From Chloroflexota bacterium (lineage in GTDB: Bacteria; Chloroflexota; Anaerolineae; Promineifilales; Promineifilaceae), in the NCBI GenBank assembly GCA_008501785.1, contig QQUD01000546.1:1-9320 (forward strand): a DNA stretch of 9,320 nucleotides, given 5' to 3'. The notes beneath the pieces were generated by a model that was not told the origin of the DNA, made no database searches, and saw nothing but the letters and a program-made list of their open reading frames with translations. Both the position numbers and the translations under genes were made by a program. Positions 1 through 5,500 of the stretch are shown here, piece after piece; within the stretch, counting starts at the first letter, position 1, and every line of letters starts with the position of its first letter.

Positions 1-1
1 C

Positions 2-1213
2 AAGTCGATCACCCTCATCGGCATTGATTGGCCGGTGATAGATGGCGAGAATGAAGGCACCGTCGTCCATATTCAAGCACCCGATATCACCATTCGTGGT
101 TTTGTGATTCAAAACAGCGGCAAAGTGTTAGACCAGGAAAACTCTGGTATTGCCGTCGAAGGGGAAAGTGCCCTGTTAGAAGGGAATCGCTTTGAAAACA
201 CGCTGTTTGGCATCTATTTGCGGGAAGCGCATGGCACCATTATTCGTGATAATCAGATTAGCAGTAAAGATTTAGATGTGCCTCGCCGTGGTGACCCAAT
301 CCGGGTTTGGTACAGTAATGATGTGTTAATTGAAAACAATGTTATTACCAAAGGGCGGGATGTTGTTTTATGGTATTCAGAGCGGTTAACCATTCGCAAC
401 AATGATGTCAGTAACGGCCGTTACGGACTCCACTTCATGTATTGTGACGACGCGCTGATCACCCAAAACAGGCTGCTCGACAACTCAGTTGGCGCATTTA
501 TGATGTACAGTCGTCGCGTTAATTTGCTCAACAACACAATTTCTGGCAATCGTGGCCCAAGTGGCTATGGCATTGGGCTAAAAGATATGGATGATGCCGT
601 CCTCATCGACAATCTGTTCCTAGACAATCGTATCGGCGCACACCTAGACACCTCTCCTCGTGAAGTAGACAGCATTGGGCAATTCAGCGGCAATGTCTTT
701 GCTTACAACGATATTGGGGTGGAGATGATGCCCTCTGTTCGTCACAACGAGTTTTCTGGCAACAGCTTTGTCGAGAATGAAGAGCAGGTCTCTATTTCTG
801 GGAGTGGCGGTCATTTTCAGGCGAATAGTTGGACAGTGGCAGGCCAGGGTAATTTTTGGAGCGATTATGCCGGTTATGATGCAGATGCGGATGGCCAAGG
901 TGATATCGAATACAAATCGGAGCGTCTTTTTGAAAATTTGATGGAGCAGGAACCGACGCTCCGTCTATTTTTATACAGCCCGTCTTCCAATGCAATTGAT
1001 TTCGCGGCCAAAGCATTCCCTGCGGTACGTCCTTCGCCAAAACTGGTGGATGAACGGCCGTTTATGCTCCCCACTATCCCAGCCGAAGCGCCCGCCTTGC
1101 CCCAGCCCGATGGCCAAGGTTGGTTGTGGGCAACAATGGCACTGTTGGTTGTTGCCGTGGGATTGGCCATACTGCCCAGGCTGCATTGGCGACGCTATCG
1201 GTTTGAAAACTAG
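2..1213 (+). CDS. nosD: NosD, nitrous oxide reductase copper-site maturation protein (5' partial)
   Basis: NosD is the exported right-handed beta-helix protein that works with the NosF/NosY ABC transporter to build the copper-sulfur centre of N2O reductase. The reading frame is open to the left edge: the codons before the GTG at 35 read KSITLIGIDWP and match the conserved NosD stretch just before 'vIDGeneGTVVhI'. The gene therefore starts outside the window, and about 60 N-terminal residues including the export signal are probably missing. About 25-residue repeats rich in N-x-I, G-I/G-L and D-N (for example IRDNQISS, IENNVITK, IRNNDVSN) are the carbohydrate-binding/sugar-hydrolase (CASH) type beta-helix rungs. 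Near the C-terminus lies one hydrophobic segment (WLWATMALLVVAVGLAILP) followed by a basic tail, a likely membrane anchor. nosF follows after 63 bases. The identification rests on family pattern and gene order and is strong. Confidence 0.93.
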   Translation, partial: KSITLIGIDWPVIDGENEGTVVHIQAPDITIRGFVIQNSGKVLDQENSGIAVEGESALLEGNRFENTLFGIYLREAHGTIIRDNQISSKDLDVPRRGDPIRVWYSNDVLIENNVITKGRDVVLWYSERLTIRNNDVSNGRYGLHFMYCDDALITQNRLLDNSVGAFMMYSRRVNLLNNTISGNRGPSGYGIGLKDMDDAVLIDNLFLDNRIGAHLDTSPREVDSIGQFSGNVFAYNDIGVEMMPSVRHNEFSGNSFVENEEQVSISGSGGHFQANSWTVAGQGNFWSDYAGYDADADGQGDIEYKSERLFENLMEQEPTLRLFLYSPSSNAIDFAAKAFPAVRPSPKLVDERPFMLPTIPAEAPALPQPDGQGWLWATMALLVVAVGLAILPRLHWRRYRFEN

Positions 1214-1262
1214 TGTTTCGCGGCATACATAAGCCTACAATTAACAATTACTGCGAAACACT
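1212..1262 (+). repeat. Inverted repeat in the nosD-nosF gap
   Basis: AGTGTTTCGC (1212-1221, overlapping the nosD stop codon) is perfectly complementary to GCGAAACACT (1253-1262). These 10 bp arms enclose a 31-base loop and end 14 bases before the nosF ATG. There is no T-run after the stem, so it is not a typical intrinsic terminator. It could be an mRNA-stabilising or processing hairpin that sets nosF level against nosD, or a regulator site. The pairing is seen directly; the function is a guess. Confidence 0.5.
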
Positions 1263-1276
1263 TAATTGGAAACTAG

Positions 1277-2131
1277 ATGATTAACGTAACAAAACTCACG
1301 AAAAAATTTGGCAAATTAACGGCCGTTAACGACCTCACCTTCACCGTAAAAGCAGGCGAAGCAGTCGCCTTCTGGGGTGCAAATGGGGCTGGCAAGACAA
1401 CCGCCCTGCGCTGTCTGCTCAATCTCATCCCCTTCAAGGGAAACATCACCATCAACGACCTTGATATCTGCCAGAATGGGAAGGCCGTGCGTCGTCTGGT
1501 TGGGTTTGTCCCGCAGGAATTGAACTTCCACGACGACATGACCGTAACCGACACACTCTCATTTTATGCGCGGCTCAAAAAAGTACCCACAGATCATGAT
1601 TTTTCCCCATTGCTAGCACGCCTGAATTTACAGGCGCATTTATCCAAGCAAGTTGGTGAATTGTCTGGCGGACTCAAGCAGCGATTAGCCCTGGCGTTGG
1701 CTTTGCTGGCAGACCCGCCCATCTTGATGCTGGACGAACCAACCGCCAATCTAGACATTCGCGCTCGTGAAGATTTTCTGATGCTGCTGCTAAAATTCAA
1801 ACGAGACGGCAAGACATTGCTATTTACCTCGCATCGTTTTGAGGAAATCACCACATTGGCAGATCGGGTGCTCTTATTAGAGGCTGGGAAATTAATTATT
1901 GATGCCCCTCCACACAAGGTAGAAAAACAGCTCGGTTTGGAATCAACCCTCCATCTTTACATGGCAGATATGGAAATTGCACCAGCCATAAAAACGCTCA
2001 CGGCTCACGGAATGCCTGTTAATCAAAACGGCCGTGGGGTGCGCGTACAAGTTTCTCCCGGTGAAAAAGGCAAAGTAATGCGTATTTTGCATGAAGCCGA
2101 CGTCACAATAGACGATTTTACAGTTGAATAA
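1277..2131 (+). CDS. nosF: NosF, ABC transporter ATP-binding subunit
   Basis: This 284-residue cytoplasmic ATPase should power the NosDFY complex that supports Cu/S-site assembly in N2O reductase. All ABC motifs are present: Walker A GANGAGKT at residues 34-41, Q-loop Gln80, signature LSGGLKQ at 129-135, Walker B ILMLDEP at 149-155, D-loop NLD at 158-160, and switch His186 in TSH. The roughly 75 residues after the nucleotide-binding fold form the C-terminal extension seen in this subfamily. The ATG at 1277 has a weak GGAA upstream (1268-1271). It lies between nosD and a permease, which separates it from generic drug-exporter ATPases. A 14 bp perfect palindrome centred on CGGCCG sits at 1316-1329, inside the start of the gene. 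The gap to nosY is 15 bases. Confidence 0.93.
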   Translation: MINVTKLTKKFGKLTAVNDLTFTVKAGEAVAFWGANGAGKTTALRCLLNLIPFKGNITINDLDICQNGKAVRRLVGFVPQELNFHDDMTVTDTLSFYARLKKVPTDHDFSPLLARLNLQAHLSKQVGELSGGLKQRLALALALLADPPILMLDEPTANLDIRAREDFLMLLLKFKRDGKTLLFTSHRFEEITTLADRVLLLEAGKLIIDAPPHKVEKQLGLESTLHLYMADMEIAPAIKTLTAHGMPVNQNGRGVRVQVSPGEKGKVMRILHEADVTIDDFTVE

Positions 2132-2146
2132 CTCAAGATAAATCTT

Positions 2147-2980
2147 ATGATTGACTTTGAAAACATCCTAATTTTAGCCCAAAAAGAACTACGTGATGCC
2201 CAGCGGAATCGCTGGTTTGGCCTATATACCGTTGCCTTTGCCGGTTTGTCATTGGCGTTGGCCTGGATGGCACTATCAGGCACGGGTGATTATGGTCTGG
2301 CTGGATTTGGTCGGACCAGTGCCAGCCTGATCAATATGGTATTAATGATTGTGCCTTTGATGGGTTTAACTCTGGGCGCACTCAGTTTAGCAGGCGAACG
2401 GGAAAATGGCACGTTGCTTTACCTGCTGGCACAGCCCATCAACCAGATGGAAATGTTATTGGGTAAGTTTGTAGGATTGTCATTGGCTTTACTGGCAGCA
2501 TTAGGCTTGGGATTTGGTCTCACAGGCGTTTTGATTGCCGTGCAAGGGGGTGGTACTGATTTTAGTGTGTTCTTAACGCTCATCCTGCTGTCGTTTTTGC
2601 TGGCAATTGTTAGCTTAAGTTTAGGCTTTTTGATTTCGGCAGCGGTACATAAGGGCGCAACTGCTGTGGGCATTGCACTTTTCCTTTGGCTCATTCTTGT
2701 CTTTTTTGGCGATTTGGGTGTGATGGGTACAGCCCTTGTCTTACAGCTCAATGTTAGCCAACTGTTTGCATTGGCTTTGGTCAACCCACTGCAACTGTTT
2801 AAGATAGCGGCCGTTTTAGACTTGCGCCAAAATTTAGAGGTACTAGGGCCTGCTGGTGTTTACGCCTATCGTACTTACGGAATGCAGTTGTTTCCCGCAT
2901 TGATTGGCTTGTTGCTGGCATGGGTAATTTTACCCTTTGGCATAGCCACACAAATTTTTAAGCGAAGAGGAATCTTATAA
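2147..2980 (+). CDS. nosY: NosY, ABC-2 type permease
   Basis: This is a 277-residue integral membrane subunit of the NosDFY transporter. Six hydrophobic segments can be read, roughly at residues 23-44, 63-88, 104-133, 140-168, 171-200 and 250-270. The ABC-2 permease hallmark ERENGTLLYLLAQP lies after the second segment and is followed by LLGKFVGLSLALLAALGLG. The N-terminal cytoplasmic stretch (ILAQKELRDAQRNRW) is typical of NosY. The stop codon overlaps the next start by one base (TAATG at 2978-2982), so nosY and nosL are very likely translationally coupled. No strong Shine-Dalgarno sequence is seen before the ATG at 2147. The substrate carried by NosDFY is debated in the literature (a sulfur species or copper-related); nothing here decides it. 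Confidence 0.92.
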   Translation: MIDFENILILAQKELRDAQRNRWFGLYTVAFAGLSLALAWMALSGTGDYGLAGFGRTSASLINMVLMIVPLMGLTLGALSLAGERENGTLLYLLAQPINQMEMLLGKFVGLSLALLAALGLGFGLTGVLIAVQGGGTDFSVFLTLILLSFLLAIVSLSLGFLISAAVHKGATAVGIALFLWLILVFFGDLGVMGTALVLQLNVSQLFALALVNPLQLFKIAAVLDLRQNLEVLGPAGVYAYRTYGMQLFPALIGLLLAWVILPFGIATQIFKRRGIL

Positions 2981-3543
2981 TGAAGGACAGAAGTCAAAAA
3001 AAGGTCCGTTATTTTATTTTACCCATTGCACTGCTTATTGCTGCATTTTTAATAGGCTGCAGCCCAGCTGCAAACTTAGATGAACCGCCAGAAATTCTCT
3101 ACGGGGAAGACGTTTGTGATGAATGTAGCATGATCATCAATGAAGAACGCTTTGCAGCTTCTTATGTCACAACAACAGGCGAGGTACGTCGGTTTGATGA
3201 TGTTGGCGGCATGTTGCTACATGACCAAAAACATCAGGAAGATGTTCACGTTTATTGGGTGCATGATTTTGACACAAAAGATTGGATTGATGCGGAGGAA
3301 GCGGTTTTTGTATTGGATGAGGGGCTGATGACACCGATGGGCTGGAGTTTAGCTCCTTTTGCCACGCAAGAACAGGCAGAAACCTATGTGTCTGAAAACA
3401 GTGGCATCATTGCCGATTTTGTCATGCTGCAGCAAGAAATTGCAGATGGCAAGCTTGATCCGACCACCCTCTCCACGCACCAACATGAAGATGAAATGGG
3501 GGAAGGGATGGAGGATCATGATATGGAAAGTGGTGGCGAATAA
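2980..3543 (+). CDS. nosL: NosL, copper chaperone lipoprotein
   Basis: NosL is an outward-facing lipoprotein that delivers Cu(I) to apo-N2O reductase. The 187-residue product has a basic start, a hydrophobic stretch and a lipobox LIGC with Cys27 as the predicted lipidation site. The mature protein then shows the conserved C-D-E-C-S-M motif (Cys46, Cys49, Met51) and the NosL core 'RFDDVGGML'. Past the core (from about residue 165) is a tail rich in His, Met and acidic residues (THQHEDEMGEGMEDHDM), which is longer than the basic fold needs and could hold extra metal. The start overlaps the nosY stop by one base. Placement directly after nosDFY supports the call. Confidence 0.92.
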   Translation: MKDRSQKKVRYFILPIALLIAAFLIGCSPAANLDEPPEILYGEDVCDECSMIINEERFAASYVTTTGEVRRFDDVGGMLLHDQKHQEDVHVYWVHDFDTKDWIDAEEAVFVLDEGLMTPMGWSLAPFATQEQAETYVSENSGIIADFVMLQQEIADGKLDPTTLSTHQHEDEMGEGMEDHDMESGGE

Positions 3544-3609
3544 AGAAAATTCGATCTCTGCAATATGCAGGATACGGGAATATTAATAATAATTCATAGG
3601 GAGAATTTT

Positions 3610-4014
3610 ATGAAAACAAAAAATACATTTTGGCTAATCGTAATGGCACTGTTGCTCGTTGGGCTGGCTGCTTGTGGTGGTGGTGGTGATGATGATACCT
3701 CTGCTGCGGATGAGGAAACGGCCGTTGTCAGCACAGGTGATCCAGAAGCTGGTCAAGAGCAATACAACCAAATTTGCATCGCCTGTCATGGGGCAGATGG
3801 AGAAGGTATTGAAGGATTGGGTAAACCGTTTACAACCAGCGATTTTCTACGGGACAAGAATGATGATGAAATGTTAGAATTCATCAAAACAGGTCGCCCT
3901 TCTGGAGACCCGTTGAATACAACCGGCGTAGATATGCCACCCAAAGGGGGCAATCCAGCACTGACCGATGACCAAATATTGGACATTGTTGCATTTATTC
4001 GAACGTTACAGTAA
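3610..4014 (+). CDS. Monohaem c-type cytochrome lipoprotein of the nos cluster
   Basis: This small lipoprotein cytochrome c is a plausible electron carrier to N2O reductase, as in nos clusters that encode their own c-type cytochrome. The start at 3610 is chosen because AGGGAG (3598-3603) precedes it and it opens a proper signal (MKTKNTFWLIVMALLLVGLAAC). An in-frame ATG at 3565 would bury that signal. Lipobox LAAC gives Cys22 as the lipidation site, followed by a flexible Gly/Asp/Thr linker. The haem motif CIACH is at residues 56-60, and Met109 in DMPPKGG is the likely sixth haem ligand. The C-terminal helix DDQILDIVAFIRTL is typical of class I cytochrome c. Total length is 134 residues. The 66-base gap after nosL holds CTGCA-ATA-TGCAG (3558-3570) and an AT-rich stretch, so it may have its own promoter. 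Confidence 0.9.
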   Translation: MKTKNTFWLIVMALLLVGLAACGGGGDDDTSAADEETAVVSTGDPEAGQEQYNQICIACHGADGEGIEGLGKPFTTSDFLRDKNDDEMLEFIKTGRPSGDPLNTTGVDMPPKGGNPALTDDQILDIVAFIRTLQ

Positions 4015-4206
4015 TTCAACCCATGGCAAACGTGATGGCCTAGTACAGCGCAGATGTAATTTGGCATACTCAAACGTAAGCGGCCCGTACTAGTACCGCA
4101 ACTTTATGATTTTGTAGGGTGAATTGGCAATTCGCCCAGAGTGGCGATTTATCAAATCGCCCTACATTTTTAGAAAGTTACGGTACTAGGTCACACATGA
4201 AATGCC
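4015..4206. other. Gene-free gap between the cytochrome gene and the recombinase remnant
   Basis: No coding sequence is supported here. The main content is the nested inverted repeat at 4090-4189. An additional CCTAGTAC at 4039-4046 is complementary to GTACTAGG at 4183-4190, so the folded unit may begin further left than the best-paired arms suggest. The structure may also end transcription of the nos operon. Confidence 0.6.
4090..4189. repeat. Nested inverted repeat, REP/MITE-like, about 100 bp
   Basis: Outer arms CTAGTACCGCAACTTT (4090-4105) and AAAGTTACGGTACTAG (4174-4189) pair at 15 of 16 positions. Inside, TGTAGGG (4113-4119) pairs with CCCTACA (4160-4166). The inner 24-base arms (4113-4136 and 4143-4166) pair at about 19 of 24. 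Each inner arm is itself a small palindrome (GAATTG-g-CAATTC style, and GATTT-atc-AAATC), so the unit can fold as one long hairpin or as a cruciform with two side hairpins. The TGTAGGG...CGCCCTACA look is familiar from dispersed intergenic repeats in several phyla. No coding content. Copy number cannot be judged from one window. Confidence 0.75.
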
Positions 4207-4739
4207 TTATCTTGGGGGAGATTCTAGATACGACCCACAATTTATCATAATGATTTGCTCCCAGAAATAGATGCTGCTTTTGTACGGCCGTCCCCGTTTC
4301 ACACCTTTCGCTCTGGTGGGCGTCAGCCCTTGCTTGACGCGCATGGAGATAAATTCCCGCTCTGCTTCAGCAAAATAGCTGTAAATAGCCAACAATAACT
4401 TGCCGTGGGAACCTGTGGTTGATAGTTCTAGCTGTTGCACAAAAGTAATTTTCACACCCTTTGCGCTCAGGTTGTTGATGATATTGAGCACTTGCAGCAT
4501 TTCTCAACCCAGGCAGCTGAGTTCGGCAACTAATAACGTGTCCCCTTCCTGCAGCTTTGCCTCCAGCTCTTCAATTCTCCTTTTGCCTGTGCCTTGGCGT
4601 GATGAAACCGCTGCCTCAACGAATTCATCAATAAACAGATGTTGTTTGCGAGCATATTCGAGCAATAAATGACGTTGTGTATCCAAGTCCTGCTGATCGG
4701 TGCTAATGCGAATATAACCAATAATTTTTTTTGCCTCAT
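4207..4739 (-). pseudogene. Serine recombinase (resolvase/invertase family), decayed
   Basis: The minus strand encodes a small serine recombinase. Its N-terminal catalytic core reads IIGYIRISTDQQDLDTQRHLL, with the nucleophile Ser at 4702-4704, and continues through RRIEELEAKLQEGDTLLVAEL. An in-frame TGA (4504-4506) interrupts it where the family has 'LSRLGRN-M'; here it reads LSCLG-stop-EM, and the same frame then resumes with MLQVLNIINNLSAKGVKI and AEREFISMRVKQGLTPTRAKG. The natural start is probably the ATG at 4739-4737, which has AGGA just upstream but is out of frame with the core by one base. The intervening A-tract has 8 A's (4725-4732), and 9 would restore MRQKKIIGYIR. The C-terminus degenerates after GRP, with no recognisable helix-turn-helix. 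The first part is also open from a TTG at 4791, but without a ribosome site. It is very unlikely to make an active enzyme. Confidence 0.85.
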
Positions 4740-4773
4740 TTTGTCCTGGTCTCCATATAAAAGCACTTTTATA

Positions 4774-4802
4774 TTGACCATCGGTCAGCAAAATGCTATA
4801 CT
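4774..4802 (+). promoter_or_regulatory. Promoter of the tetR-rph operon
   Basis: The -35 box TTGACC (4774-4779) and -10 box TATACT (4797-4802) are 17 bases apart, close to the sigma-70/sigma-A consensus. Transcription would begin near 4808-4810. The -35 lies within the first operator palindrome and the predicted start within the second, so a bound repressor would block the promoter directly. Confidence 0.8.
4775..4787. promoter_or_regulatory. TetR-type operator 1, overlapping the -35 box
   Basis: TGACC-ATC-GGTCA is a 13 bp palindrome with 5 bp arms and a 3-base centre, a common shape for TetR/AcrR operators. It is also part of an 11 bp perfect inverted pair with the second site (TGACCATCGGT at 4775-4785 against ACCGATGGTCA at 4810-4820). 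It probably binds the adjacent repressor. Confidence 0.7.
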
Positions 4803-4807
4803 GTTAC

Positions 4808-4820
4808 TAACCGATGGTCA
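4808..4820. promoter_or_regulatory. TetR-type operator 2, at the transcription start
   Basis: TAACC-GAT-GGTCA repeats the operator-1 pattern with one arm mismatch and lies 33 bases downstream, centre to centre, or about three helical turns. That places both sites on one face of the DNA. Both are followed by GGTCAGCAA (4783-4791 and 4816-4824), so the two sites look like a duplication. Confidence 0.65.
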
Positions 4821-4827
4821 GCAAGAT

Positions 4828-4834
4828 AAGGAGG
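4828..4834 (+). promoter_or_regulatory. Strong ribosome binding site that sets the tetR TTG start
   Basis: AAGGAGG (4828-4834) is a full anti-16S match, 7 bases before TTG at 4842. This spacing decides the rare TTG start and gives the protein start MPLQLYEKEK, right before the first helix of the DNA-binding domain. Confidence 0.8.
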
Positions 4835-4841
4835 TGTTATT

Positions 4842-5483
4842 TTGCCCTTACAGTTATATGAGAAAGAGAAAATTATAGATGCCTGCTTCGAAGTCTTTGT
4901 CCAGCATGGGTATGCAAAGACTTCTACGGCTATGCTTGCAGAGGCAGCAGGGATATCGAAAGCACTCATTTTTCATCATTTTGGGAGTAAGAAAAAACTC
5001 TATATCACTGTTTTGGAACGATGCTTCGATAAAATGGCCCCTGAATTAAATCAAGAGTCTGCTACTGAATACGGGGACTTCTTTGAAGCGAAAGATCAAA
5101 ATGGTCTAAAGACAATTGACTATATGAGAAAGCATCCCAAGCTGAATAAGATTTTCTTCGAAGCTTTTTACTCAACACCTGATGAACTGAAGCATGAGAT
5201 TCACCAATTCAGAGCACATATGGAAGAAAAGTATGGCGCGATGAATGCAGAGCGGGAAAGCCAGATGATGCAGTTGTTCAACAAGATTTCTCTAAGAGAA
5301 GGGATAGATTCCAAGGAAGCGTATGAACTCGTTCAAGTTGTTTCTGAATACTTCAGAATGAAGCTGGCTGCGGAATTAACAGATGCAGAAAAAATGCATG
5401 ACGATGGATATTGGGAGAAATTCTTTGAAAAGAAGAATTCATTTCTTGATATGGTGCGCTTCGGAATCGAAACGCATACCTGA
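4842..5483 (+). CDS. TetR/AcrR-family transcriptional repressor
   Basis: This 213-residue one-component regulator has an N-terminal helix-turn-helix at about residues 8-55 with the family pattern: IIDACFEVFVQHGYAKTSTA, then MLAEAAGISKALIFHHFGSK and KKLYITVLE. The remaining roughly 155 residues are a helical ligand-binding and dimerisation domain that does not reveal its ligand. The start is TTG, set by a perfect AAGGAGG 7 bases upstream. Two palindromic operators overlap its own promoter, so self-repression is expected. The next gene, an RPH-family enzyme, begins 17 bases after the stop with no promoter between, so the two are almost certainly one operon. By inference the ligand would be the enzyme's antibiotic substrate or a related stress signal. 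Signals and base use look unlike the nos genes. Confidence 0.92.
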   Translation: MPLQLYEKEKIIDACFEVFVQHGYAKTSTAMLAEAAGISKALIFHHFGSKKKLYITVLERCFDKMAPELNQESATEYGDFFEAKDQNGLKTIDYMRKHPKLNKIFFEAFYSTPDELKHEIHQFRAHMEEKYGAMNAERESQMMQLFNKISLREGIDSKEAYELVQVVSEYFRMKLAAELTDAEKMHDDGYWEKFFEKKNSFLDMVRFGIETHT

Positions 5484-5500
5484 TTTTTGGGAGCAATAGG

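Larger units (their letters stand above)
411..4291. repeat. Dispersed CGGCCG-centred palindrome
   Basis: The core CGGCCG occurs seven times: 415-420, 1055-1060, 1320-1325, 2029-2034, 2808-2813, 3719-3724 and 4285-4290. Six of the seven are ACGGCCGT or longer-matching on at least one side. Four are the full palindrome AACGGCCGTT (413, 1053, 1318, 3717), and two extend to 14 bp perfect palindromes (411-424 and 1316-1329). They fall in different codon phases (N-G-R, E-R-P-F, T-A-V), so protein sequence does not explain them. I found none from 4292 to the end of the window. Confidence 0.7.

Noticed and set aside
3565..3609. Upstream in-frame ATG for the cytochrome gene
   Set aside because: It would put 15 residues before the lipoprotein signal, and the ribosome site AGGGAG fits the ATG at 3610.
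4209..4223. Similarity of ATCTTGGGGGAGATT to the IS terminal repeat (TTGGGGGAAGAT)
   Set aside because: Only about a dozen bases match with a gap. It might be a decayed IS end that cut off the recombinase, but that cannot be supported.
4504..4506. TGA in the recombinase as a recoded sense codon
   Set aside because: The family has Arg here, the other genes end normally, and the start region also seems frameshifted. Decay is the simpler reading.
4400..4672. Open frame on the + strand opposite the recombinase
   Set aside because: It is the complement of clear recombinase coding sequence and has no protein-like motif or ribosome site.
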